Source of the DNA: Novosphingobium sp. AAP83
Lineage (GTDB): Bacteria > Pseudomonadota > Alphaproteobacteria > Sphingomonadales > Sphingomonadaceae
NCBI RefSeq assembly: GCF_001295795.1
Contig: NZ_LJHY01000073.1
Span: 1 to 37,044, forward strand
Direction: 5' to 3'
DNA: 37,044 bases
A program made the translations under genes and the position numbers. Below the pieces are notes generated by a model. That model ran no database searches and had not been told where the DNA came from. It worked only from the letters and a program-made list of their open reading frames with translations. Of this stretch, positions 24,811 to 34,500 are shown piece by piece. Every line of letters starts with the position of its first letter. Within the stretch, counting starts at the first letter, position 1.

Positions 24811-25902
24811 ATGAACTTCGATTTTTCAGAAGACCAACGCCGGTTGCAAGAAGAAGTGCGGCGCGTGTTGACCGATGTCAGCACCAGCGCCGAAGTGCGC
24901 ACCGTGCTGGATGGCGCAGCGGCCTACAGCGCCAAGACATGGCGCAATCTTGCAGATCTTGGCGCGTTGGGCATTGCAATACCTGAAAACCTTGGCGGCA
25001 CCGGCCTTGGCCATCTCGAACTGTGCCTTGTTGCCGAAGAAGCAGGCCGCACATTGGCCGCTGTCCCGCTGCTATCCAGCATTTATCTGGCAGCCGAAGT
25101 GATAAAATTGGCGGGCAGTGAAGCCCAGAAATCCGACTGGCTTCCCCGCATTGCCAATGGCGATGTGATCGCCACAGCCGTTATCGATCCCCGCACGCAG
25201 ACGCTTGCCAAGGATCAAAGCCTGACCTTTGCCAACGGCGCACTGACCGGCATGATCGATGCCTTGCCCGATGGCATGGTCGCCAACATTGCGGTGCTTC
25301 TCGTCGATGATCGCCTTGTGCTGGTTGATCTTGCCGCCCCCGGCGTCACGCGAACCCCGCGCGCTTCGCTTGATCCCTCCCGCCCCTTGGCGAAGCTGAC
25401 ATTCGCTGGCGTTGCCGCAGAAGAACTGGCCATGGGCAATGCCACAAGCATCGCTCGCCGCGTGACCCTTGGTGCGGCAGTGCTGCTGGCGTTTGAACAA
25501 GTGGGCGGCGCAGAGCGCACGCTTTATGCCGCGCGCGATTATGTGTTGGAGAGGCGCGCCTTTGGCCGGGTTATCGGCAGCTTCCAAAGCGTGAAGCACA
25601 AGCTGGCCGACATGTTTGCCGCCATCGAAGTGGCTCGCGCCCACGCGTGGTTTGGCGCATGGGCCATGGCAACAGATGCAACCGAGCTGCCCCGCGCCGC
25701 AGCAGCTGCCCGCGTGGCCGCAACTGATGCCTATACCCTTGCCGCCGAAGAGGGCCTGCATCTGCACGGCGGCATTGGCTACACGTGGGAAATGGATTGC
25801 CACATGCATTTGCGCCGCGCACGCTGGCTGGGCCAGATTATCGGCACACACCACCTCTGGCGTGAAACGCTGGCGGCCGCACTGATCGGGGAGGCAGCGT
25901 AA
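24811..25902 (+). CDS. Acyl-CoA dehydrogenase-like subunit of a two-gene enzyme
   Basis: The 363-residue protein is a short acyl-CoA dehydrogenase homologue. It has the N-terminal helical domain (IPENLGGTGLGHLEL) and a flavin domain region without the usual TEP.GSD motif, here AVIDPRTQT. The C terminus has HLHGGIGYTWEMDCHMHLRRA. The usual terminal EGTxEIQ glutamate motif is absent. Such shortened subunits pair with a full-length neighbour in heteromeric dehydrogenases of steroid side-chain breakdown (FadE26-27, FadE28-29, ChsE1-E2 type). Its stop codon overlaps the start of the next gene by one base (TAATG), supporting equal production of both subunits. Confidence 0.85.
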   Translation: MNFDFSEDQRRLQEEVRRVLTDVSTSAEVRTVLDGAAAYSAKTWRNLADLGALGIAIPENLGGTGLGHLELCLVAEEAGRTLAAVPLLSSIYLAAEVIKLAGSEAQKSDWLPRIANGDVIATAVIDPRTQTLAKDQSLTFANGALTGMIDALPDGMVANIAVLLVDDRLVLVDLAAPGVTRTPRASLDPSRPLAKLTFAGVAAEELAMGNATSIARRVTLGAAVLLAFEQVGGAERTLYAARDYVLERRAFGRVIGSFQSVKHKLADMFAAIEVARAHAWFGAWAMATDATELPRAAAAARVAATDAYTLAAEEGLHLHGGIGYTWEMDCHMHLRRARWLGQIIGTHHLWRETLAAALIGEAA

Positions 25903-27128
25903 TGGACTTTAACGATACGCCCCAGGAAGCCGATTTCCGCGCCGAAGTACGCCGCTGGCTCGAAGCGAATGCCACCGAACGCCGCAGCCGCGAGGACAAG
26001 TTCGGCGCCGGGTTGAACGAGGCCGAATACCTTGCCGCCGCGCGCGCATGGCAGGCCAGAAAAGCCGCCGCCGGATACGCCGCCATTGCCGCCCCAAAAG
26101 CGATGGGCGGCCTTGGCGGCACGCCTGCGATGCAGGTGGTCTACGGCCAAGAGGAAGCAAAGTTTCTGGTACCCGACCGCGTGTTCGAAATAAGCCTTGG
26201 CACCGCCATTCCCACCGTGGCCATGTGGGGAACGCCCGAACAGAAAGAAAAATACCTCGCGCCTGCCTTCAGGGGCGATCACATCTGGTGTGCGCTCCTG
26301 TCCGAACCCTCTGCCGGATCAGACCTTGGCAACTTGCGTACCCGCGCCACGCGTGATGGCGATGAATGGGTCATTTCCGGCCAGAAGGTCTGGACATCAG
26401 GCGCGCACTTTGCGCAATTCGGCATCCTGCTGGCGCGCAGCGATTGGGATAGCCCGAAGTCTAAAGGGCTGACGATGTTCATCGTCGATATGAAGACGCC
26501 GGGCATCGATGTGCGGCCAATCCATCAGGCGAGCGATGAATACCACTTCAACGAAGTGTTCCTGAACGATGTGCGCATTCCCGATAGCCAGCGGTTGGGG
26601 CCGGAAGGCCAGGGCTGGAAAGTCATGCTCTCCACGCTGATGCAGGAGCGGTTTGCGCTGGGCAACAACTTCTCGGGCGATCTTTACGCGCAGCTCATCG
26701 GCCTTGCACAAGCGTCGCAATGGAACGGCGCACCGGCCGTCGAAAACGCCACCGTGCGCGCCGGGATCGCCGATGCCTATATCCGGCAGTTCGGCGTGGA
26801 GCTGATCGTGCGCCGGGGCATGAGCGCGATTTCAAAGGGCGAAAACCCGGGGCCGGAAATGGCAGCTGTCAAACTCGTCGGAGCCCGCGCATTCCAGACC
26901 GGTGGCGCGCTCGCCATCGAACTGGGCGGTGCCGAAGGGCTGATCGCCGCGCAGGATCTGGGCGCAGAGTGGCGCTTGCCGCAATTGCTCTGGATCTCGG
27001 CTCCGGGCGCACGCATTGCCGGTGGTACCGATGAAATCCAGAAAAACACCATCGCCGAACAAGTGCTGGGCCTCCCCGCCGAAGCTCGCACCGACCGCGA
27101 TATGCCCTTCCGCGAACTGGTGCATTGA
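25902..27128 (+). CDS. Acyl-CoA dehydrogenase, partner subunit
   Basis: The 408-residue protein has the complete flavin-binding motif (LLSEPSAGSDLGNLRTRA), QKVWTSGA and the C-terminal GGTDEIQKNTIAEQVLGLP block. It resembles the larger subunit of alpha2-beta2 dehydrogenases acting on steroid or other bulky acyl-CoA esters. It starts within the stop codon of the preceding gene. It is the last gene of the module: a 300-bp gene-free stretch follows, and then the right direct repeat. FAD-dependent desaturation of the alpha-beta bond is the expected reaction. The actual substrate is unknown. Confidence 0.9.
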   Translation: MDFNDTPQEADFRAEVRRWLEANATERRSREDKFGAGLNEAEYLAAARAWQARKAAAGYAAIAAPKAMGGLGGTPAMQVVYGQEEAKFLVPDRVFEISLGTAIPTVAMWGTPEQKEKYLAPAFRGDHIWCALLSEPSAGSDLGNLRTRATRDGDEWVISGQKVWTSGAHFAQFGILLARSDWDSPKSKGLTMFIVDMKTPGIDVRPIHQASDEYHFNEVFLNDVRIPDSQRLGPEGQGWKVMLSTLMQERFALGNNFSGDLYAQLIGLAQASQWNGAPAVENATVRAGIADAYIRQFGVELIVRRGMSAISKGENPGPEMAAVKLVGARAFQTGGALAIELGGAEGLIAAQDLGAEWRLPQLLWISAPGARIAGGTDEIQKNTIAEQVLGLPAEARTDRDMPFRELVH

Positions 27129-27434
27129 CCGCACATATTGCCGACCAGCCTCTCCGCGATCCTTATCAGCACTGGACTTTGACGCAGACACAACTGAATG
27201 GCTGTTATCCCGTTTGCGCGGCTTGAAAGCCGCGGTTCCAGAGTGTCCAACGGCTTGGACGGCGTAGCGAGGTTGACGGCGCTATACGAATGACCGGTCT
27301 CGGCGTAGGCGGCCATTCCCCTTGACGTCTGCGACCGGCAGAATTGTCCCAAAAATTGCCATTCAACGTCTGATAGCTGCAACGAAATCTATCGCCTCGA
27401 CGCTCAAACGAGGACTTTAGAAGCTGCAAATTCT
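27129..27434. other. Gene-free stretch after the catabolic module, with a hairpin
   Basis: The notable structure is a perfect inverted repeat, CGCGGCTT at 27217-27224 and AAGCCGCG at 27227-27234, folding as a 7-bp stem with a TGAA loop. It lacks a T-run but could end transcription of the module. Short open frames here show no family resemblance. Confidence 0.5.
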
Positions 27435-27645
27435 ACGGTGCCTACCATATGGGGGTCGGGTGAAAGTTGAAGCGGTTGAATTTTAGAGTTTTTTCAAAAA
27501 TGGTGCACCCGGCATGAAAGCGATGGGCACTCAAATCATTGGGAAATTTTGGTGAAAAGGGCTGCGTAAGCCACAAAATGCACCCAAATGGCCGAGAATA
27601 GCGAGAGACCGAAGAGGCAGTTGCCGACCAGACTCGGTCGTTCAG
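27435..27645. repeat. Direct repeat flanking the 9-kb catabolic module, right copy
   Basis: This is the partner of 18355-18565 in the same orientation, about 89% identical over 211 bp. The first half has long identical runs (for example CATATGGGGGTCGGGTGAAA). It ends about 75 bp before the decayed IS5-type transposase region. Recombination between the copies would delete the intervening module as a circle. Confidence 0.9.
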
Positions 27646-27721
27646 ATCGGCACCGGTGAACGTCAGATTTAGCCGAAACCGGTCGATCGCCGAGAAGAAA
27701 GCAGAAGGTCAGTAAAGCGCC

Positions 27722-28243
27722 CTAAACCCGGTCAGCGCGAACAAGGCATTGATGTCGGTTTCGGGCGTCATATTGCTTGGCAATATGCGCCTGGAGTTGG
27801 ATGGTTAGGCCGTCCATCATTGGCACCAAGGCAAGGACGTTCATTTTTTCGATCCGACCCTTTCCAAGCGCAGCAAGGGCAAGATGATTGCCAAGCCTGA
27901 TAGTGATTAAGGGAAGATCGGCGCCTCCGCTGTCGCGATAGTAATCGACAGCCATTCGCCACGGTAGCCCACCACGCAGCAGATAGAAGAAATCCGGCGC
28001 ATGCCCCACTTCCTTGGTCGGCCTGTCGTTGCTGGCGGAGGAAGAAGGGGCTCGAAGATAGCCCACTCGGCATCGGTCAAATCTGTTGGCAAAGCCAGCC
28101 CGCATCGCGCATGAAGAGCGCGAGTGGTATCGGTCCAAATCGTTGTATCCGAGGTAGTTTTTGGCGAAACCCCTGAATCAACGACTGGGGAAGCCGTCAA
28201 GCTAACCCGCTGATACCACTCAAATTAGTTTCGGATCAGGCTC
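27722..28243 (-). pseudogene. IS5-family transposase remnant, N-terminal part
   Basis: Reading leftward from about 28200, the frame contains LTDAEWAIFEPLLPP and GRPRKWGMRRI, the N-terminal signature of IS5-family transposases. A frameshift near 28010 moves the continuing YLLRGGLPWRM motif into another frame. After that the resemblance stops and about 240 bp of unrecognised open frame follows. The DDE catalytic regions are missing. Upstream of the gene, the strand reads GAGCCTGATCCGAAAC (complement of 28228-28243), a plausible terminal inverted repeat. The element is inactive. It marks the left edge of the hydrolase-receptor cassette. Confidence 0.75.
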
Positions 28244-28258
28244 TTACATCGCTTTGCC

Positions 28259-29746
28259 TTACTTCACCAAAACAAACACCGGGTTTCCATAAAACCACAA
28301 GTCTTCCCATGGATTCTCACCCTTGGGATCGGTGACGGGTTCAGCCTGTTTTGTGTTGGTGCCGCGCACGCGCAAATAGACCGGTCCGCGCAAATTACGC
28401 AGTGTATAGTGCATGGTCAAAACCTCACCGGCCTTTGTCCAATCAGCCTCGTTGAAGCGCTTTTCCACGCGCGTGGTGGTATTGTGATCGGTACTGCGGT
28501 CGGTAACTGGACCAGTTACATCGCCAACGATCAGATCAACGCGCGCGACATCGGGGGTAAAACCACCATGATTAGCTGCTGCAGGATCACGCAGGCGGAT
28601 CACTACGTCGATATCGTCACCGGGCTTTGCCATAATCACCCCGCCCATCATCGCAGCTTGTTTGCTACCATGGACCTGCACGCTAACGTCCAGTTCGCTT
28701 ATCAAATCGCCGGTGGTGACGAACACACGGCCGCTGCGCAAGCCGTCGAGCACATCGCCATGATCGCGACGGGCATGGACATAGGTCTTCGAATACTCGC
28801 CCGGCCAGAAATCGCTGCCGCCATCGCGCCAGTTGGAATGCGAATCCGATGTGGCGGTAATCCACCAGCGGCGGCCTTCACCCAGCATCGAATCCCAAAA
28901 GCCGCCAAGCCGCGCCGTCATCTGGTCAAACCCGCCGAGTGTTGGCGAATTGCCATAGCCCCCACGCGTGCCTTCCGGATCATTGCTACCATCGGGCTTG
29001 ATCGAACCGGCCTGATGGCCCGGAGCGCCTTCCATGCCAACAGAAACGGTTGGCGCCGTATCATTCCAGTTGCGGAACTCAGCGGGAGTGTATTGCCCGT
29101 ACACTCCAACATCTTTGGCAGAGCGCGACGGGTGGTTGGCAATCAGGACTGGCTGGTTGGGCTGTGCGCGCATGTACCGCAAAGCCTCGATCATCCGGGG
29201 TTCGGTATCGCGTGCTGGATCTGTGGGGAAAGCCTCCCGCTTGGAAAATCGCGATTCAATGTCGCGCAGTTGCGCGCGCTCGCCTTTTGTGAAGGGGATG
29301 ATCATGCTGCTGTGATCGCCTGCGGGAGTGTCAAACTCCATTCCGTAGAAGATCAGAATTTGCGGCACTGTTTTGCGTGCGACCAACAATTGCGGATAGG
29401 CTTGTTCGAAGTTCAGCCGTGAATGCAGCGGCCCGCCATGATCCGTCGACACCATCCAGTTCAGGCCGAAAGCTGCCCCCATCTGCGCATTGCGCGCAAT
29501 GGTATAACGTCCGTCCTTGCCCAGAAGCGGCTTCGGCGCTGCATTTGGTGCTGCGGGATCAGGCTTATAATCGGCGCTGAATTCGCTGTGTATGTGGTGA
29601 TCACCAGCAAGCCACTTTCTGCCCTTGGATGTGGCAGTGCCGCCCTGCTCTTTGGCTTCGGTCAATCCGCCATGCGTTCCATGGGCGGTAGCCGGTGTTG
29701 CATGAAGCAGGCATCCCGAAAGCAGCAACGGCACAAAATACTTCAT
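28259..29746 (-). CDS. Exported PHP-type metallohydrolase, CehA/McbA-like
   Basis: The 495-residue protein begins with an export signal, either a lipoprotein type (LLSGC, Cys12) or a Sec signal cut after TAHG. PHP metal-site motifs follow in order: DHHIHSEFS (His51, His53), STDHGG (Asp102, His103), GMEF (Glu137), ANHPSR (His205) and SDSHSNW (Asp301, His303). A C-terminal beta-rich part ends with NPWEDLWFYGNPVFV. The family includes secreted or membrane hydrolases; CehA, a carbaryl hydrolase, is the known namesake, but the natural substrate here is unknown. It is divergent from the FecI-FecR-receptor genes. A degraded relative of its last 60 residues lies at 35937-36113. The start at 29746 gives a proper signal peptide. 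Confidence 0.85.
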   Translation of the reverse strand: MKYFVPLLLSGCLLHATPATAHGTHGGLTEAKEQGGTATSKGRKWLAGDHHIHSEFSADYKPDPAAPNAAPKPLLGKDGRYTIARNAQMGAAFGLNWMVSTDHGGPLHSRLNFEQAYPQLLVARKTVPQILIFYGMEFDTPAGDHSSMIIPFTKGERAQLRDIESRFSKREAFPTDPARDTEPRMIEALRYMRAQPNQPVLIANHPSRSAKDVGVYGQYTPAEFRNWNDTAPTVSVGMEGAPGHQAGSIKPDGSNDPEGTRGGYGNSPTLGGFDQMTARLGGFWDSMLGEGRRWWITATSDSHSNWRDGGSDFWPGEYSKTYVHARRDHGDVLDGLRSGRVFVTTGDLISELDVSVQVHGSKQAAMMGGVIMAKPGDDIDVVIRLRDPAAANHGGFTPDVARVDLIVGDVTGPVTDRSTDHNTTTRVEKRFNEADWTKAGEVLTMHYTLRNLRGPVYLRVRGTNTKQAEPVTDPKGENPWEDLWFYGNPVFVLVK

Positions 29747-30027
29747 AGCGGTCCTTCTGAAGAGACAAAGCCTGCTTTGATAGACAAGCAGGAGTAGCGG
29801 TTTGCCGACAAAAACCTTTACGCATTTTGAGGCTTTGCCGGCATGGCGATAGACCAGATATAGTCAGAATATGTCTGGCAGAAGACGATGCAGGCACTGC
29901 GGATCGCAACTGGAAGCAAAGCTGGGCACCGTCATTAAACAATCAAAAACCGCTTCCTATTGATACGGTCCCAAAACCGTAACGCCTTTGATCTAGCGCG
30001 CTTCCCCAAGCAGCAGGGAAAGTCTCG

Positions 30028-30507
30028 ATGCGCGAGTTTGAGCTGGAGGGCAGTTGGACAAAACTTCGCGATCAGATTGCGAGGATGACACGTCGGGACG
30101 ATGCCGAAGATCTCCTGCATGATGCGTGGATTGGTGTCGAGAAATGCGAAACCGCGGTGAAAAACCCGAAAGGCTTTTTGATCCGAGCCGCCACAAACTT
30201 CGGGATCGACGCTTATCGGCGTGAACAGCGCACGGCGACCGAAACCATTGCGGGCGTCACGCAGGAAATAATCGCAGACCGCACCCCGCTTCAAGATGAG
30301 GTGTTGATTGCACGAGAGCGTTTGGACAGGCTCCGCGCGGGCATCGCCTTACTCAGTCCCCGCACTCAAGAGATCTTCTTGAAGCATCGCCTTGATGGTC
30401 TTAAATATCGAGAGATTGCGAAAGAACTCGGGATCAGCCAAAGTGCTGTCGAAAAGCATGTGGCGCGGGCGATGAATCACCTGATTCAATGGATGGAGAA
30501 TTGGTAA
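30028..30507 (+). CDS. FecI-type ECF sigma factor
   Basis: The 159-residue protein has sigma region 2 (DDAEDLLHDAWIGVEK, FLIRAATNFGIDAYRRE) and region 4 (LSPRTQEIFLKHRLDGLKYREIAKELGISQSAVEKHVARAM). AGGGAAAG lies upstream of the ATG at 30028. In the Fec-type system it is released by the membrane anti-sigma FecR when an outer-membrane receptor binds ligand, and it then transcribes the receptor gene. The 281-bp gap before it contains a TACGGT/ACCGTA hairpin (29964-29981) and no gene. Its stop is one base from the FecR start, so the pair is coupled. Confidence 0.92.
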   Translation: MREFELEGSWTKLRDQIARMTRRDDAEDLLHDAWIGVEKCETAVKNPKGFLIRAATNFGIDAYRREQRTATETIAGVTQEIIADRTPLQDEVLIARERLDRLRAGIALLSPRTQEIFLKHRLDGLKYREIAKELGISQSAVEKHVARAMNHLIQWMENW

Positions 30508-30508
30508 G

Positions 30509-31492
30509 GTGGATTTCCGCAGCAAGCTGGGAACTGCGAACCGGCAGGCTGCGGACTGGCTAGCAAGATTGCATGCCGATGACCGCACTGCGCAAGATGA
30601 AGACGCGTTCCGTTCATGGCTCAAATCCGATCAAGTTCATGAACATGCCTTTGATAGTGCATCATCTATATGGACAGCCGTTGGCGGCCTTCGTGATGAG
30701 CTTCGGTCAACTTCGCCGCTTGATGAGCGCCAATCTTTAGCGACTGAGGAGACGGATGAGGAAATTCCGGGGACGCCCTCCGGGATGTCACGCCGTGCAG
30801 TTATGGCAGGTGGCGGCGCTTTGGTTATTACTGCGGGTGTCTCCTTCGGTTGGCAAACGGCCTATGCAGGCGTCTTTACCACCAATGTGGGCGAGCAGCG
30901 CCGCGTGGTTCTGGACGATGGCACACGCGCCATGCTTGATACTAGCACGCGCATCCGGTTCCGCGCGAAAAGCGACATTCGCCTGCTCTCGCTTGAATCT
31001 GGCCGGATAGATCTGGATATTGCCGCCGAAAAGCGTCCGTTTGTTTTGGATATGGGCAATCGCCAAGCCACAACAGCTTCTGCTAGGCTGGATGTCAGCA
31101 GGACAGATGGTGGTTTACAGCTTACCGCTATCAACGGCAGTGCACGGATTGACGGGCCTTCGGGAAGGCCAGTTTCGCTCACAATGGGTAGTCGGATCGC
31201 CATGATCGAGGGGCGTGAAGACCAACTGGATCATCCTGAACTGGAGGACCTTATTGCCTGGCAAGGTGGCCGACTTGTATTTCGTGATGATACGATTGCC
31301 CAAGCCATTGCCGAGATGAACCGCTATTCGTATCGCACATTGGTTGTGACCGATCCAAAGGTAGCGACGATGCGTTTCAGCGGTGCCTACCGTGTTGGCG
31401 ATCCCGAAGCATTTGCCCATTCGCTTGGGGTTTTGCTACCGATACGAGTCATCAATGATGGCGACATGATCCGCATAATCGCTGCAAGCTAA
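30509..31492 (+). CDS. FecR-family anti-sigma factor / signal transducer
   Basis: The 327-residue product starts at GTG 30509, directly after the sigma gene. The N-terminal cytoplasmic part has AADWLARLHADD and FRSWLKSD, typical of the sigma-binding region. A single hydrophobic segment of about 25 residues begins with SRRAVMAGGGALVI near residue 92. The periplasmic FecR domain (LDDGTRAMLDTSTRIRF) is followed by a C-terminal secretin-like part (GGRLVFRDDTIAQAIAEMNRY). It links the receptor STN domain in the periplasm to the sigma factor. An 89-bp gap with a CGGGT/ACCCG hairpin separates it from the receptor gene. Confidence 0.92.
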   Translation: MDFRSKLGTANRQAADWLARLHADDRTAQDEDAFRSWLKSDQVHEHAFDSASSIWTAVGGLRDELRSTSPLDERQSLATEETDEEIPGTPSGMSRRAVMAGGGALVITAGVSFGWQTAYAGVFTTNVGEQRRVVLDDGTRAMLDTSTRIRFRAKSDIRLLSLESGRIDLDIAAEKRPFVLDMGNRQATTASARLDVSRTDGGLQLTAINGSARIDGPSGRPVSLTMGSRIAMIEGREDQLDHPELEDLIAWQGGRLVFRDDTIAQAIAEMNRYSYRTLVVTDPKVATMRFSGAYRVGDPEAFAHSLGVLLPIRVINDGDMIRIIAAS

Positions 31493-31581
31493 TTTTTTTG
31501 CTGAGCCGGGTGAGGTAAACCCGTTCCCCATCGTCATGACAACGAGCGCTCAAACAGAGCGTAATAATGGGGACCAATGTC

Positions 31582-34500
31582 ATGACGAACCTAAAGCGGC
31601 AGCTTTGCCAATCGGCAGCGCTTGCCCTCACGCTTTGCACGATCGCAGGAGCTTTACCAAGCGCGGCACAGGCACAGACGCGGCGTGTGCAGATTTCCCT
31701 TCCGGCGCAGTCCTTGGCGACTGCTTTGGAGCAAGTGGCCCGGCAAAGCGGCAGCGATATTCTGTTCACCCGCCTGGCCGTAGCCCAGATGCGCGCTCCG
31801 GCCCTTTCAGGTGAATTCGATGCAGAAACTGCGGTCCGCCGCCTGATCGTTGGCAAATCGCTAAATGTTGTGCGTGATAGCCGGGGTGCCCTAATCGTCA
31901 GCCCTCTGGCGGCGGCGGCCGCTCAAACGCCGGCAAGCGCCAGCAGTGAAGTAGCGGCCGATGACCAGATCGTCGTGACGGCAAAGTATTCAGAGGGCGT
32001 TGATCGCTCGCTGGATGTTAAGCGCAATTCAGATTCGATTTCCGATGCGGTTGTCGCGGCCGACATCGGCAAGTTACCTGCCTTCAACATTGCCGAAGCC
32101 TTGCAGCGCGTTCCCGGCGTCACGATCGTGCGTGAGGCGGGCGAAGGGCAATTCATCAGTGTGCGTGGATTGGGGCCAAATTTTCAGGCAGTAACATTCG
32201 ATGGCATGCCGCTCGCCTATAACGAAAACATTCGCAATTCCGGCCAGTCCGGACGCCAGTTCCGCCTGCAGGTGCTTCCGGCGACATTGATCGATACAAT
32301 TGTCGTCAACAAGTCAGCAACTGCGGATCTGGTTGAAGGAGGGATCGGTTCGTCGGTTGATATCCGTCTGATCAATCCACTGGATCGCAAGTCCTTTATC
32401 GCTGCAACCGCCTTTGGCGGGTACGAAGAACGGACCGATACGGTAAACCCGAACGGCTCGTTGACAGCCGGTTGGCGCAACAACGAAGAGACATTCGGCG
32501 TTATCGCGGGTATCTCGTACTCGAAGCGCGAAGTGCAATTTGACCGTTTGCGTAATGGTTGGAGCACCGCAACTGTCGCAGGGCTTGGCGCGATCCGCGT
32601 ACCAGGCGATGTGCAGCCCTATCTCGAGCTGGAAAACCGCGAACGGATCAGCGGTATCGTCGGCGTTCAATGGCGGCCGGCCTCGGGCATCGAGATCGAT
32701 ATCGATGGCCTCTACTCCAAGTTTAACAATGAGACCACCGAGCGTCGTCTGACCTATTTTATCCCAAGCCGGATTGCGCAGCTTGATCGCTCCACGGCCG
32801 TCGTGGAAGACGGACGTCTTGTTGCCGGCACGATCCGTGGCGCACGCATGCGCAACTACGCCGAATACATGGATCAGGCACATGAGAACCTGCAGCTTAA
32901 CGCCACCCTAAAATTGGACCTTGGCGGCTGGCAGGTTGAGCCACGCATTAGCTATGCCCAAGCGCGCAGTGATCTTGATACGCCGATCCAGCGCGTTCAG
33001 TATCGTACTGCCAATGGTCAAGGTGGTAATGTAACCTTCGATTTCAGCAACGATGTTGTGGCTGAAGGAAGGGTCAATTCGCTCTTCACCGATCTTGATT
33101 TGACCACCGGCGAACGAATGATCTTCGAGAGCTTCGCCGTCCGGCCGATCAACTCCGAAGACGTGGACAAGAGCTTTGTTCTCAATATCGGACGCAACAC
33201 TGGCTTTGGGATTGGCGGAATCGATTTCACCAAAATCCGCTTTGGTGGTCAATACTCCGACCGTTTCCGCGACTATCAGCGTCGAGATCGCAACAACGCA
33301 GTTCTGCGCGCAGGGGCCACACTTACTCCTGCATTCTTGCAATTCCCTGTGCCCGCCAACGCCTTTGACCAGTCCATCGTTAATGGACAGCCCTGGCGGA
33401 ACGTTGATTGGAACTTGTTCAATGCCAATTATACGCTTGGCGCTGAATTCGACGGAGTGAGCCCCAACGCCAGTGACCTTGCGCCTACGCCAGCTGATCT
33501 TCAAAACTCTTACCGCATCGGCGAAGAAATCCTCGCAGGCTATGGTAGGATTGATTTTGAAGCTGCTGTTGGGGCGATCCCCGTAACCGGTAATTTTGGC
33601 GTTCGGTATGTCCGTACACGTACCGAAGTGCAGGGCACCGAGGTCGCGCCTGTTCGCAGCAGCACCGGAGTTGTCACAACGACCGTAACCCCCACGTTGA
33701 ACAATGCGAGCTATTCCGAATGGCTGCCCAGTGCCAACGCTACGTTCAAACTGTCAGAAAACGTACAGTTCCGGCTTGCGGCAGCGCGCACGATGACCCG
33801 ACCATCGCTGTCTGAACTGCGCAATTCAATCAACACCAACAGCGTTACCGTGACCCGGATATTCAACGAAGGTGCAGCCGCGCTGGCCGACCCGACCTTG
33901 ATCCTGACCGGTGCTGCGGGCAATCCGAACCTGCGTCCTTACACCTCTTGGAACTTCGATATGTCGTTCGAGTGGTACTTTGACAAGTTTGGCGCTTTCA
34001 CAGCAGCGGCGTTCCACAAGGACATCTCTGACTATATCGCGTCAGACTTTGAGACCCGCTCACTCGCGTTCGCTGTAAACAACGGCTCAACGCTGCCGGT
34101 TAACGTGCTTGTCGCTACGCCGGTCAATGTTGGCGATGCGCAAATCACCGGCATCGAATTTGGTTATACCAATAAGCTGTCATTCGGACTTGGCGTAACC
34201 GCAACAGCAACGTTTGCAACGACCAAGCTTGAACTTGATCGCCGGGGTGCCGGAAATCAGTCGGCTTCGATGCAAGGGGTGTCTGACGTAAGCTATTCGA
34301 TCACGCCCTTCTTCGAAACAGGGCCGTTCGAGATTAACGTAAGCTACACCTATCGAAGCGATTATGTGACGGATGCAGGCGCGCTGGTCACCTCATTGCC
34401 CACACCCGAAGATGTCGTAAGCAATGTCCAGAAGGGCTTTGGTATCGTTGATTTGGGTGCAAGTTTCCAAATGCGCCCGAATATCGAGACGTTTGTGCAG

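Noticed and set aside
27205..27429. 74-codon minus-strand frame after the dehydrogenase pair
   Set aside because: It has no family match and covers a hairpin and low-information DNA; it is treated as noncoding.
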